From Thermoleophilaceae bacterium (GTDB lineage: Bacteria; Actinomycetota; Thermoleophilia; Solirubrobacterales; Thermoleophilaceae): a DNA stretch of 64,000 nt. The DNA is taken from positions 124,001 to 188,000 of the forward strand of contig JAUJNF010000002.1 of the NCBI GenBank assembly GCA_030446485.1, in the 5' to 3' direction. This document shows positions 50,905-59,763 of this stretch, in pieces (position 1 is the first letter of the stretch; every line of letters starts with the position of its first letter). The notes under the pieces are model-generated. The model had not been told where the DNA came from, did no database searches, and worked only from the letters and a program-made list of their open reading frames with translations. A program made the position numbers and the translations under genes.

Positions 50905-51981
50905 TCACAGCACCTCGTCCAGCGCCCGCAGGAAGCGGTCGTTCTCCGCCCGCGTGCCGTAGGTCACGCGCAGGTGGCCGGCTCCCCCGAGGCCCGTGCC
51001 GCCGCGCACGATCACCCCGCGCGCACCGAGTCCCTCGAGCACCTCCGCCTCGTCGCGGTCGCCCAGCGACACCCAGGAGAAGTTGGCCTGGCTGTCGGTG
51101 ACCGACAGGCCGCGCTCCTCCAGCTCGCCCTGCAGGTGAAGGCGCTCGACCGCGGTGCGCTCCACCCGGCGCGCCACCTCGTCGCCGTGCCTGAGCGCCT
51201 CGGCGGCGGCCACCTGGGCCACGGCGTTCACCGCGAAGGGCTGCCAGACGCGCTCGACGCCCAGCCGGAAGTCCTCGGGGCCGAGCGCATAGCCGACCCT
51301 GATCCCGGCCAGGCCATAGACCTTCGAGAAGGTGCGCAGGACGATCAGGTTCGGGTGCCGGTCGAGCAGCGGGAGCGATTCGTCGGGATCCTGCAGGAGG
51401 CCGAACTCGATGTAGGCCTCGTCGAGGATGACCGCCACGTGACGGGGCACCTCGGCCACGAAGGCCTCGATCGCCTCGACCGGAAGCGCCGTGGCCGTCG
51501 GGTTGTTCGGGTTGCACACGAGCAGCATCCGCGTGGCGGCGGTGACCTCGGCGGCCATGGCCTCGAGGTCGTGGCGGCCGTCCTCGTCGAGGGGCACCGC
51601 GATCGCGCGCGCGCCGGTCATCGCCGCCAGGTGGGGGTAGATGGAGAACGACGGCCAGGCGTACACGAGCTCGGCGCCGGGCTCGAGCATGGCCTGCGCC
51701 GCGGCCAGCAGGATCTCGCACGAGCCGTTGCCCACCGTCACCCGGCCAGGCGCGAGCTCGTGGCGCTCCGCCAGCCGCCGGCGGAGCGCCGACTTCGAGG
51801 GGTCCGGGTAGCGATTGAGGCCGCCGAGCGCTTCCTTTACGGCCTCCAGCACGGCGGGGTGAGGTGGCCACGGCGTCTCGTTCGAGGCCATGAGCGCCCG
51901 CTCGCCCTGGTACCCGTAGGCCTCGGCCGCCGGATAGGCGGGGATCTCGCGCAGGCGCGTGACGAACTCGATGGCGCTCAC
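50905..51981 (-). CDS. Histidinol-phosphate / aromatic aminotransferase
   Basis: Fold type I PLP enzyme of 358 residues. SNETPWPPHPAVLEAVKEAL and YPDPSKSALRRRLAERHEL open the fold, CNPNNPTATALP and VILDEAYIEF contact PLP, and TFSKVYGLAGIRVGYALG carries the Schiff-base Lys. These are HisC features. With aroH, tyrA and DAHP synthase in the same run, an aromatic-amino-acid transaminase role is as likely as histidine synthesis, since HisC paralogues do both in actinobacteria. The GTG start at 51981 overlaps the aroH stop (GTGA). Confidence 0.9.
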   Translation of the reverse strand: MSAIEFVTRLREIPAYPAAEAYGYQGERALMASNETPWPPHPAVLEAVKEALGGLNRYPDPSKSALRRRLAERHELAPGRVTVGNGSCEILLAAAQAMLEPGAELVYAWPSFSIYPHLAAMTGARAIAVPLDEDGRHDLEAMAAEVTAATRMLLVCNPNNPTATALPVEAIEAFVAEVPRHVAVILDEAYIEFGLLQDPDESLPLLDRHPNLIVLRTFSKVYGLAGIRVGYALGPEDFRLGVERVWQPFAVNAVAQVAAAEALRHGDEVARRVERTAVERLHLQGELEERGLSVTDSQANFSWVSLGDRDEAEVLEGLGARGVIVRGGTGLGGAGHLRVTYGTRAENDRFLRALDEVL

Positions 51982-52343
51982 TGGGCTCCCTCGAGGTCGC
52001 GGCGCAGGGCGGCCGCCTCGCGCAGGTAGACGTGACGGGGCTCGCTGCCGTCGGGCGCGTAGCAGTGCAGCATCAGGCGGATCACGCGAGGCATGGAGCC
52101 GGGCACGTCGACCTCGCGCGCGCACAGGAGCGGGACGGCGCCGAGGCCGAGCCGGCGCGCCGCGACGGCCGGGAATTCGGCGTCGAGGTCGCCGGTGCAG
52201 GTGAAGATGCAGCTCACCATGTGGTCGGCGGCGAGCTCGTTTCTCTCCATGACCGCTCGCACCAGCTCCTCGGTGGCCTCGAGGATCTGACCGGCGTCGT
52301 TGTCGTTCACCGTCGTGGCGCCGCGCAGGGCCCGGAGCTTCAT
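51978..52343 (-). CDS. aroH: Chorismate mutase, AroH type
   Basis: Converts chorismate to prephenate. The 121-residue monofunctional AroH class shows MKLRALRGATTVNDNDAGQILEATEELVRAVMERN, FTCTGDLDAEFPAVAARRLGLGAVPLLCAREVDVPGSMPRVIRLMLHC, and an Arg-rich C-terminus (HVYLREAAALRRDL). The active-site residues of the Bacillus trimer (Arg7, Glu78, Arg90, Cys75) have counterparts in RGATT, CAREVDVPGSMPRVIR. It overlaps the upstream pseudouridine synthase by ATGA and the downstream aminotransferase by GTGA. Confidence 0.96.
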   Translation of the reverse strand: MKLRALRGATTVNDNDAGQILEATEELVRAVMERNELAADHMVSCIFTCTGDLDAEFPAVAARRLGLGAVPLLCAREVDVPGSMPRVIRLMLHCYAPDGSEPRHVYLREAAALRRDLEGAQ

Positions 52344-53074
52344 CGGCGGCGATTATCGCCCACGCGGGCGCGTCCCTCCCTTTCGGCGGGGGCCCGCAGC
52401 TCCTCGATCTCCCCCGGACGCAGGCGCCGGTGCGCACCCGGGGCAAGGCCGCGCAGGCGCAGCGGCCCGAACGCGACGCGCTCGAGGGCGGTCACGCGGT
52501 GGCCGACGGCCTCGACCATGCGCCTGACCTGGCGCTTGCGGCCCTCGCGGATGGTGATCTCGAGCAGCCCGGGCCGCACCTGGCGCACCTTCGCGGGGGC
52601 GGTGCGGCCGTCGTCGAGCTCCAACCCCTCGCGCAGGCCCTGGAGGCCGCGCTCGGACACGACCGCCGGGCGCACGTGGGCGCGGTAGGTCTTGGCCACC
52701 CCGTAGCGAGGATGGGTGAGGAGGTTGGCCAGCTCGCCGTCGTTGGTGAGCAGCAGCAATCCGGTGCTGTCGGCGTCGAGGCGGCCGACCGGGTACAGGC
52801 GCCGCGCCGAGGGCACGAGCTCGGTGACGGTGCGGCGGCCGTGGGTGTCGCTGGCGGTGGACACCACGCCTGCCGGCTTGTTCAGCACCCAGACCTCGCG
52901 CGGCTCTGCTCGGACCGGCTCGCCGTCGACGGCCACGGCGCTCGACTCGTCGACGTCGCGGGCCGGATCGGTGACTGCCGTTCCGGCAACCGTGACCCGA
53001 CCCTCGGCCACCAGGCCCTCCGCCGCCCGCCGTGAGGCGACACCGGCGTGGGCCAGGTACTTGGCGAGGCGCAC
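52340..53074 (-). CDS. RsuA/RluB-family rRNA pseudouridine synthase
   Basis: 244 residues with an N-terminal S4 domain (MRLAKYLAHAGVASRRAAEGLVAEGRVTVAGTAV) and a catalytic domain whose active-site Asp is in VGRLDADSTGLLLLTNDG. VWVLNKPAGVVSTASDTHGR and the C-terminal EITIREGRKRQVRRMVEAVGHRVTALERVAFG are also standard. The family includes RluB (23S) and RsuA (16S). In Gram-positives the aroH/scpB/cmk neighbourhood favours RluB, but I leave the symbol open. It is the first gene of the long minus-strand run and starts 39 bp from the divergent rlmN gene. Confidence 0.94.
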   Translation of the reverse strand: MRLAKYLAHAGVASRRAAEGLVAEGRVTVAGTAVTDPARDVDESSAVAVDGEPVRAEPREVWVLNKPAGVVSTASDTHGRRTVTELVPSARRLYPVGRLDADSTGLLLLTNDGELANLLTHPRYGVAKTYRAHVRPAVVSERGLQGLREGLELDDGRTAPAKVRQVRPGLLEITIREGRKRQVRRMVEAVGHRVTALERVAFGPLRLRGLAPGAHRRLRPGEIEELRAPAEREGRARVGDNRRR

Positions 53075-53112
53075 CGGCTCAGCCTCGCATAGGCCGCTGC
53101 GAGAATGGCGAC

Positions 53113-54093
53113 GTGGACCTACAGCTCCTCGAGCAAGCCTTGGGCGATCGGCGCGAGCCTCCCTTCCGGGCGCGGCAGGTGTGGGAATGGGCCGCTCGGG
53201 GTGCTGCTTCCTACGACGAGATGAGCAACGTCCCCGCCGATCTACGCGGGGAGCTCGCGCGAACCGTGCCGTTGTCGTCGCTCGAGCTCGAGCACGAGGC
53301 GCGCGCGAGCGACGGCACCGAGAAGGTTCTCCTGCGCACCGCCGACGGTCGCCCCGTCGAGAGCGTGCTCATGCGCTACCGCGACGGCCGCCGCTCGCTG
53401 TGCCTCTCGAGCCAGTCGGGCTGCCCGCTCACCTGCACCTTCTGCGCCACCGGGCGGATGAAGTTCGGCCGCAACCTCACGGCGTCCGAGATCCTCGACC
53501 AGGCGCTGCACTTCCGCCGCAAGGAGGCGGTGAACCACGCGGTGTTCATGGGGATGGGCGAGCCGCTGCTCAACCTCGACAACGTCCTCGCCGCCTGCGA
53601 GCGGCTCCCGGACCTTGGCATCACCGCGCGCCGGACCGCCATCTCGACCGTGGGCTGGATCCCCGGCATCGAGCGCCTGGCCGGCGAGGGGCCGCCCGTG
53701 CGCCTGGCGCTGTCCCTGCACGCCGCCGACGAGGCCCTGCGCTCCGAGCTGATGCCGGTGAACGACCGCTATCCGCTCCCCGATGTGCTCGACGCCTGCC
53801 GGGCCTGGTCCGAGGCCCGCCGCGAGCCGGTCTTCGTCGAGTACCTGATGCTCGGCGGGGTGAACGACCGTCACGAGCAGGCCGTGGCCCTGGCGGACGC
53901 CCTTCAGCCGCGTGCCATGTTCAAGGTCAACCTGATCCCCTACAACCCCACCGACGCGCAGTTCGAGGGCTCGAGCCGCAACGCCGTCGACGCGTTTCGC
54001 GCGGCCCTCGACGCCCAGGGCGTGCGGGCCACGGTGCGGCTCACCCGCGGGCGGGACATCGACGCGGCGTGCGGGCAGCTGGCCGCTCGCTGA
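53113..54093 (+). CDS. rlmN: Dual-specificity 23S rRNA/tRNA (adenine-2) methyltransferase
   Basis: Radical-SAM enzyme methylating A2503 of 23S rRNA and A37 of some tRNAs. 326 residues. CPLTCTFCATG is the CxxxCxxC iron-sulfur motif (near residue 107), FMGMGEPLLNLDNVL and SLHAADEALRSELMPVNDRYPLPDVL are typical, as are the C-terminal VNLIPYNPTDAQFEGSS and VRLTRGRDIDAACGQLA. The last includes the second Cys (DIDAACGQL) that forms the covalent intermediate. I chose GTG 53113 (VDLQLLEQALGD) because the ORF before it is arginine-rich and overlaps the divergent gene. Confidence 0.95.
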   Translation: MDLQLLEQALGDRREPPFRARQVWEWAARGAASYDEMSNVPADLRGELARTVPLSSLELEHEARASDGTEKVLLRTADGRPVESVLMRYRDGRRSLCLSSQSGCPLTCTFCATGRMKFGRNLTASEILDQALHFRRKEAVNHAVFMGMGEPLLNLDNVLAACERLPDLGITARRTAISTVGWIPGIERLAGEGPPVRLALSLHAADEALRSELMPVNDRYPLPDVLDACRAWSEARREPVFVEYLMLGGVNDRHEQAVALADALQPRAMFKVNLIPYNPTDAQFEGSSRNAVDAFRAALDAQGVRATVRLTRGRDIDAACGQLAAR

Positions 54094-54113
54094 GCCTCGG
54101 GGCGGCGCGGGCG

Positions 54114-54205
54114 GAGCGGTTCGGCTTGAGCGGGCGCGGTTCGCTCGGCGGGAGCGGTTCGGCTCGAGCGGGCGCGGTTCGCTCGGGGGCGCGGTTCGCT
54201 CGACC
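54114..54205. repeat. 38-bp tandem repeat, two full units and a partial third
   Basis: Unit 1 (54114-54151) begins GAGCGGTTCGGCTTGAGCGG and unit 2 (54152-54189) begins GAGCGGTTCGGCTCGAGCGG. They differ at about two positions. A third partial unit follows with CGCGGTTCGCTCGACC. The repeat is intergenic, directly after rlmN. Variable-number tandem repeat or leftover duplication. Confidence 0.75.
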
Positions 54206-54234
54206 TGCGGCGCCTAACTCGACCCGCGCGGCGG

Positions 54235-54555
54235 CTAGCTCGGCCGCAGCGCCATCGCGCCCAGCGGCCGGCGCCTTCGCGGCACCAGCGAGCCACCGCG
54301 GCGCTCCGTCGGCTCGTCCTCCGAGCGCAGCTGCGCGGCGCGCAGCTGCAGGAGATCGCCGAGCTCGGCGGTGAGGCGGAAGGGATCGGCGACGATCCGG
54401 CCGGCCGCAAGCAGGAGCGCGGCGAGCGGGGCGCCGTCGACCTCCGCCACCAGCGCCGCTCCACGGGGCGCGGGGGCGCTGTCGAGCGCCGCCAGGCGAC
54501 GGAGCGCCGCGGCGTCGCCAGCCTCCGCCACACGAATGGTGATGCAGCCCGTCAC
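54235..54555 (-). CDS. Small GNAT-like N-terminal protein, unknown function
   Basis: 106 residues from GTG 54555. It starts TGCITIRVAEAGDAAALRRLAALDSAPAPRGAALVAEVDGAPLAALLLAAGRIVADPFRLTAELGDLLQLRAAQL. The first ~45 residues resemble the opening beta-alpha-alpha-beta of acetyltransferases, a form common in short actinobacterial proteins that keep only this half. No acetyl-CoA loop is visible, so catalysis is doubtful. It begins where the frameshifted EamA gene ends, and the two frames merge, so the boundary is uncertain. Confidence 0.6.
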   Translation of the reverse strand: MTGCITIRVAEAGDAAALRRLAALDSAPAPRGAALVAEVDGAPLAALLLAAGRIVADPFRLTAELGDLLQLRAAQLRSEDEPTERRGGSLVPRRRRPLGAMALRPS

Positions 54556-55488
54556 GCCGCCGCCCTCACCGCCGGCGCCACGACCGGCGCCGCGGGGGCG
54601 CGGAGCGCCCGGCCCGCCCCGGCAGCCGGCCCTCGGCCGCGACCGCGCCGAGCCGACGAGGATCAGGGCCAGACCGATGAACGTGCCCGCCGAGACGCTC
54701 TCGCCGAGCAGCGTCACCCCGTAGAGCACCGCGAAGCCCGCGCGCGATGTAGGCCACCACGGACGCCCGGGACGCTCCGACGTCGGCGATCAGCGTGTAG
54801 AAGACGAGGAAGGCGATGCCCGTGCCGCCGAAGCCGAGCGCGGCCATCGCCCCCACCGTGATCGCGCCGAGGCGGCGATCTGGACGGTCGAGCGCCGACC
54901 GCCTTGCCGGCAGCGCGAGCAGCGCGGTCGCGGCCATCGCGCCGGTGACGATCCCGACCGGCTGGTAGCCGGCCAGGCGGCGCTTGAGGTAGTGGGCGCC
55001 GACCGCGTAGCCAATGTCCAGGCCAGCACCATCAGCCCGCCGACCAGCGCACCGGCGTCGCCGCCGACGTCGATCCCGAGGAGCACCGCGACCCCCACGA
55101 TGCCGACTCCCACGCCCACAGCGCCCAGGCGGCTCGAACGCTCGGCGGGCGACACGCGCAGGGCGATCAACGCGGTGAAGATCGGGGCGGAGGCCACGAG
55201 GATGCCCGCCAGCGACGAGGAGATCTCCTGCTGGCCCGCCGAGATCAGCAGGAAGGGGCCGGCGATCTGTACGGCGGCGAGCACGAAGAGAGCACCGACG
55301 CGTCCACGCAGGCCGCTGAGGGCCCCGCGGCGGATGGCGAAGGGCAGCAGCACGAGCGCGCCCAGCGCCGTGCGGGCGAACACCACACCGGCGGGCGACA
55401 GGTCATCGAGTCCGATCTCGATGAACAGGTACGAGGAGCCCCACATCGCCGCGAGGAACCCCATCATCGCCCATGCTCGGCCGCTCAT
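54556..55488 (-). CDS. EamA-family transporter (frameshifted)
   Basis: Second EamA exporter in the window. From ATG 55488, the first half reads SGRAWAMMGFLAAMWGSSYLFIEIGLDDLSPAGVVFARTALGALVLLPFAIRRGAL, FLLISAGQQEISSSLAGILVASAPIFTALIALRVSPAERSS and VGVGIVGVAVLLGIDVGGDAGALVGGL. Near 55010 the frame changes; GAITVGAMAALGFGGTGIAFLVFYTLIADVGASRASVVAY continues in another frame, and MLYGVTLLGESVSAGTFIGLALILVGSA in a third. Ten helices of a normal transporter can be assembled. It is divergent from a LysR-type gene. The 3' boundary is a guess because the final stop is masked. Confidence 0.72.
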
Positions 55489-55560
55489 GAGGGTGAGCAT
55501 CGCAGCACGCGGTCCATGAGCACAAATGACAAGTAGCGTCATGTCCGATAAGTTCCACTT

Positions 55561-56537
55561 ATGCTCGACGTGCGCCGCATGCGGGTGTTGCGCGAGGTCG
55601 CGCGACCGGGGCTCGTTCTCGGCGGCGGCCGAGTCGCTGTCCACCACCCAGTCGGCGGTCAGCCAGCAGGTGGCGGCCCTCGAGCGGGAGGCCGGCGCCA
55701 CGCCGGGCTGCTGGAGCGCGGCGGCCGCGGGGTGCGGCTGACCGACGCCGCGCCGCGCCCTCGTTGCCCACGCCGATGCCATCCTGGCCTGGCTCGGCGA
55801 GGCCGAGCAGGAGCTGGCGGCGATCGCCGCGAGCTGCGCGGCGGGCGGCGCGATCGGCACATTCCCGAGCGCCGGGGCGACCGGCGTTCCGCGCGCGGTG
55901 GCCACCTTCAAGACCCGCCACCCCGAGGTCGAGCCGAGCATGGTCGAGGGCGAGCCCGAGGACCCGATCCCGCGGCGAGGGTCGTCAGGGCGGGCGAGCT
56001 GGACATGGCGCTCGTGCTCGTACCCGTGACGCCAGGCGGTGCCCGGCGCGCCGGCCGACCCGGCCGAGGGCGAGCGCGCGCGCATCATCTGGTCGACGAC
56101 GCGGTGGACGTCGCGCGCACGCCCCCGTGTCGAGCGCGTCGCCGCCCGGCACACCGTGCGCCGGCTGGAGGACCTCGGCGGCGAGTCGTGGATCGCCGCG
56201 GTGCGCGCCCGAGCTCCTGCACGACGATGATCAAGCGGGCTACCGGCGACTCCGGCTTCGAGGCCAGGATCACCTTCGCGGCGACGATTACCAGGTGGCA
56301 CAGGCCCTGGTGGCCGCGGGCGTCGGCGTGACGATGCTGCCGCGGCGTAGGGCCTGACCACCGTGCACCCCGAGGTCGAGGTGCGCTCGCTGGGGCCCTC
56401 GGCGCCCGTACGCCGGATCTGGGCCGCGCGCCTCGCCGACTCCGAGCCCGCCGCCCGCCAGCGAGGCGATGCTGCAGATCCTCACCGACGTGAGCGAGGA
56501 CTTCGCGGACGGGCGGGCGTTGGCAGCGGTCTCCTAG
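55561..56537 (+). CDS. LysR-family transcriptional regulator (many frameshifts)
   Basis: The N-terminus MLDVRRMRVLREVA and then, in another frame, GSFSAAAESLSTTQSAVSQQVAALEREAG form the classic LysR winged helix. Further pieces follow in order in different frames: ELAAIAASCAAGGAIGTFPSAGATGVPRAVATFKTRHPEVE (effector domain), ELDMALVLVP, HTVRRLEDLGGESWIAA, ARITFAGDDYQVAQALVAAGVGVTMLP and finally MLQILTDVSEDFADGRALAAVS with a stop at 56535. Six or more single-base changes are needed. It is divergent from the EamA transporter, a common regulator/target pair. Confidence 0.7.
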
Positions 56538-56559
56538 CCGCGCGCTTCCCCCACGCGCC

Positions 56560-57270
56560 TCCCCGAGCGTCACCAGCTCGAGCCCAGCTCCCGCGCCCGC
56601 TCCGCGATGAGGGGGATGGCCGCGCTGGCGCGGTCAGCCGCGGCGCTCGGCCGGACGGAATAGCGGGCGGAGTCGTGCAGGACCAGCTCTGGAACAGATC
56701 GCGCCGCCGCGCGAGGTCCCGCCCCGCCATGTCGGCCGGCTGCGTGCCGCGACGTCGATGTCTTCCCAGTCGCCGCCCCACGCCGACCAGTACACGGGCT
56801 CCAGCTCGAGCGCGCCGCAGGCCGCGTAGGAGTGCTCGGTGAACGAGCGTCCGTAGTAGGGGCTCTGTAGAAGGCGCCGCGGCCGCCGCCCGGTGGCGAC
56901 CTCGATGCCGTCTCGAGCGCGCGCGCCGGATCGTCGCGCGCGCGACGCGGCGTCACGCGTCGTCGTGGGGCAGGTGTGTGAAGCTGTACTGCACCGCGCC
57001 ACCTCGTGGCCGCGCGAGGTGAGCTGACCCCGCCCCAGGGCGATGTTGCGCAGGCGCGCTGCTCGCAGCACCAGGAAGAAGGTCGCCCGCGCCCCGGCGG
57101 CGTCCAGGGCGTCGAGCACGAGCTGGCGTCGGGCGTCGGGGTCGGGCGCCCGTCGTCGAAGGTCAGGGCCACCCGGCCCGCGCCCTCGGGCAACCGCTCG
57201 AGCCGGCGGGAACGCCCGCCAGCGCTCGGAAGCGTCTCCGAGCTGCGCCCGCGAAGCCTCGGCAGCTCGG
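56560..57270 (-). CDS. Polysaccharide deacetylase (NodB domain), frameshifted
   Basis: The core GAGRVALTFDDG holds the metal-binding and catalytic Asp pair of NodB-type deacetylases, followed in another frame by QLVLDALDAAGARATFFLV, then RGHEVA and later SPYYGRSFTEHSYAACGALELEPVYWSAWGGDWEDID and RASAAIPLIAERARELG. These are the usual motifs (TFDDG, ATFF, GHE..., W..D..D...) in the right order. At least four frame changes occur. Likely acts on cell-wall or surface polysaccharide. The exact end is uncertain because the last frame is ambiguous near 56560-56573. Confidence 0.68.
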
Positions 57271-57905
57271 CTACCTCTCCCCGCCACTACGAGGCGCTGC
57301 TCGCCGGCCCGCAGGAGGCGCTCGTCGTAAATCGCCCACCTCTCCGGGCGTCGGATCGAACTCGCGCGGATCTCGGGAAGGTCGCCGAGGCCGCTCAGCC
57401 CTCGAAGACGCTCGAAGAGCCGGCGAGGCGCGCGATACAGCACGGCACCGAAGCGTGAGCGCCCCGATTCGTCGATCAGGCTCGTCGTCGCGCGCAGCGT
57501 GCCCGACCGCTCGACGCCGTCCGACATCCACGCCGCGGATGCGAGCGAGGTATCCGGGCGCCGACTCCGGGATGCAGCGTAGGCCACGATGGCCAGGCAC
57601 CGCCGGCCTGCGCCTGCGATGGCTGGCGCTGGGTCGCCGCGGTCGTGACAGCAGGCGCCGGGCGGCGCGCTCGGCCACCGGGTCGGTGGCGAGGGTGAAG
57701 CCGCGGCGACGTCGCGCAGCACCGCTGGCCGTCGCCGACCTCGGCGGAGTGCATGCGGTTGAAGGTCGCCGGGCGCGGTGACGAGGCGCTCCACCACCTC
57801 GCCCTCGCCCACCTCGCACGCCTGGCGAGATCCGGCACCGACAGCGGCTCCGAGGAGAGGAAGAGGAGCGCCGTGTCGAGCACGTAGCTCGGCAGCTCGC
57901 AGTTC
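57271..57905 (-). CDS. scpB: Segregation and condensation protein B (frameshifted)
   Basis: Kleisin-associated SMC partner in chromosome condensation. The opening TALLFLSSEPLSVPDLARRA is the family N-terminus (ALLFLSSEPVSV..LA). Later pieces in other frames give RGFTLATDPVAERAARRLLSRP (winged-helix domain 1) and SGRSRFGAVLYRAPRRLFERLRGLSGLGDLPEI, equivalent to ESGRSPFGAVLYRTT.LFERLFGL. The end is ERLLRAGEQR. Several indels break it. Position between scpA and the deacetylase, downstream of trpS, supports the assignment. Confidence 0.7.
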
Positions 57906-57999
57906 TCGTTCGCCGACTGCGTGCCGGCCTCGTGATCGTGATCGGCCTCGACGTAGTGGCGGATCGCGCCGATGATCCGAGTGCGGCCTCGACCGCGCG

Positions 58000-58745
58000 C
58001 TGGATGCCGCTCGAGCACTCGGCGGCGAACAGGGTCACCGCGGTGATCGGTCAGGCGAGCCCGGCAGCTCGCGCGACCGCATGGTCGAAATCGAAGGCGT
58101 CCGCGGCCCGCAGCTGGCCGCGGCCCTTCTCGGTCGCGTTCGAGACGCAGCTGCCGGCGACGGGCGGCCGCCCGACGGCCACGTGCGCCGAGCTCGAGCG
58201 GCGGGCGGCGCCCTGCAGCAACCCGCCCAGGGCCTCGGCGCGAGGTGGCCGGGGTCGTAGCACTGCCGCGCCCCGTCGAGCGAGACCTTGCGCAGCGCCG
58301 CCGGCAACGGCGCCGAGCGGTAGCGGTAGCCCTCCCGCACGGCCTCCTCGCCGAGCGCCGGCGCAGGCGCTCGGAGGCGCAGCGCGCCAGCGGCGGTACG
58401 CCGAGCATCCGCGCGAGCACTACGACGTCTCGAACGGCCTCGCCGGCCTCGACTCCTCGATGACCTACTCGCGCGGCTCTTTCGCGACGGCGCCACGACT
58501 TGATCGAGCAGGGCGGCGATGCTCGAGCACGAGGAACTCGTCGTGGCCTCGAGAGCGATCTGACGTCGGCTGCGGCTTCAGGTGCTCGACTGCACGGCCG
58601 CCCGCCACGGCGGCCAGATCGGCATCCAGCAGGCGGAGCGCCAGGCGGAGCACCGCGTGCGGGTCTGCGAGCAGGGGTCGAACGTCGAGATCCGGCTGAT
58701 GGAAGACCTCGCGGCGAGCGGTCGAGGCGAGCACGGCATGGTCGA
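58000..58745 (-). CDS. scpA: Segregation and condensation protein A (frameshifted)
   Basis: Pieces match the kleisin ScpA: an N-terminal VFHQPDLDVRPLLADPHAVLRLALRLLDADLAAVAGG area in the position of the F.GPLDLLL...DL segment, then VREGYRYRSAPLPAALRKVSLDGARQCYDPGHLAPR and AHVAVGRPPV in other frames, which resemble the middle of actinobacterial ScpA. The frames are broken by several indels, so limits are approximate. It should bind SMC and ScpB. The call depends strongly on neighbouring scpB and trpS. Confidence 0.5.
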
Positions 58746-58769
58746 GCATCGGCGAGGAGCAGATCAGGC

Positions 58770-59472
58770 CTACGGGGCCGACGGCATGCGCTCGCGCACG
58801 TCGGCCACGGTCGGCGCCGCGCGATCGCCGCGCGCGCTTCGCTCCGCCGGCGAGCACGCGGTGCGCGTTCTCCTCATCGGCGCGGACTTCAAAGTCCAGC
58901 ACGTCGAGGGCGCACCGGCGCTACGAGCAGACGCTCGCCACTGCGTCGGCCACCGCCACCTTGAAGTCGCCCGTAGCGCGAGCTGGCGAAGTCGCGCTCG
59001 ACGTCGGCGGGCGCGCGGTCGCCGGATCACCGTCCATCACCTCGATCAGGTTCGATATCCGGGCGACGTCGGGCATTCCGAGGACCACCTCGCTGCCCGA
59101 GTCGGTCACCGCGCTCTTCACCTTCTTCGCGACGCGGGCCTGTCGTCGAGCGAGGAAGCACGCGACGCCGTTCTCCGACCCGGCGGTGGTGGACTCTCTT
59201 GGCCGTGGGGTCCTGGAGGTCCATGATGCGCGCGCCGACCGATCCGGTTGACGCGGTGATGCGGCACCACGAGCGTCTGCGCGTGAGCGCTCGTTGAACC
59301 GAGTAGGCGAGGTGTCGCGCTTCGAGATCGACTGGCTGACGCTGGTGACGTCCCCCACCCGCACGGCGTCGGCGCGGATGGCCTCATCGAGCGCACGTCG
59401 GCGCCGCGCAGTTGACCGGATAGATAAAGAGCCCCGCCGAGATCAGCTCGCGCTGCCTGGATGCCTTCTCCT
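58770..59472 (-). pseudogene. trpS: Tryptophanyl-tRNA synthetase, C-terminal part only, frameshifted
   Basis: Clear TrpRS segments in order: EKASRQRELISAGLFIYPV (middle, before the missing ADVLLY), RVGD then LVVPHHRVNRIG, MDLQDPTAK (before KMSKS), KKVKSAVTDSGSEVVLG, ISNLIEVMDG, GDFKVAVADAVASV and a C-terminal ADEENAHRVLAGGAKRA / APTVADVRERM with the stop at 58770. The N-terminal half, including the HIGH-like motif, is absent: at about 59472 the sequence changes to an SDR gene. An essential gene cannot look like this in the living cell unless another copy exists, so misassembly is likely. Confidence 0.75.
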
Positions 59473-59725
59473 TGACGAGCACGTCGATGCGGCCGAGCCT
59501 CGACCGCCTGCTCGACCATGACGCGTCCGCCTGTGACGTCGCCCTGGACGAGCACGTCGCGGACGCCGGCGCCCTGCACCTTCCTCGACGCACGCTCGGA
59601 CTGGCGGGTGAAAGAGGCCTCCTGCAGCGCTCGGGGATCGCGAGGCCGGCTCGGCGAAGCGCACGGCATCGCCTGGCCGATTCCGGAGCCTCCGCCCGTC
59701 ACCAGCGTTCTTGCCCTCGGCGCAT
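59473..59725 (-). pseudogene. N-terminal fragment of a short-chain dehydrogenase/reductase (SDR)
   Basis: In the frames ending near 59473, the minus strand shows LVTGGGSGIGQA (TGxxxGIG cofactor motif), RKVQGAGVRDVLVQGDVT (the D.TD position) and LGRIDVLV, which should continue as NNAG. Here it is followed directly by KEKASRQRELIS of TrpRS. Frameshifts split the fragment. The start near ATG 59725 is approximate. Confidence 0.65.
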
Positions 59726-59763
59726 GGGTTCGCGGGATCGTAGGGCCGGTGACGTAAGAGACC

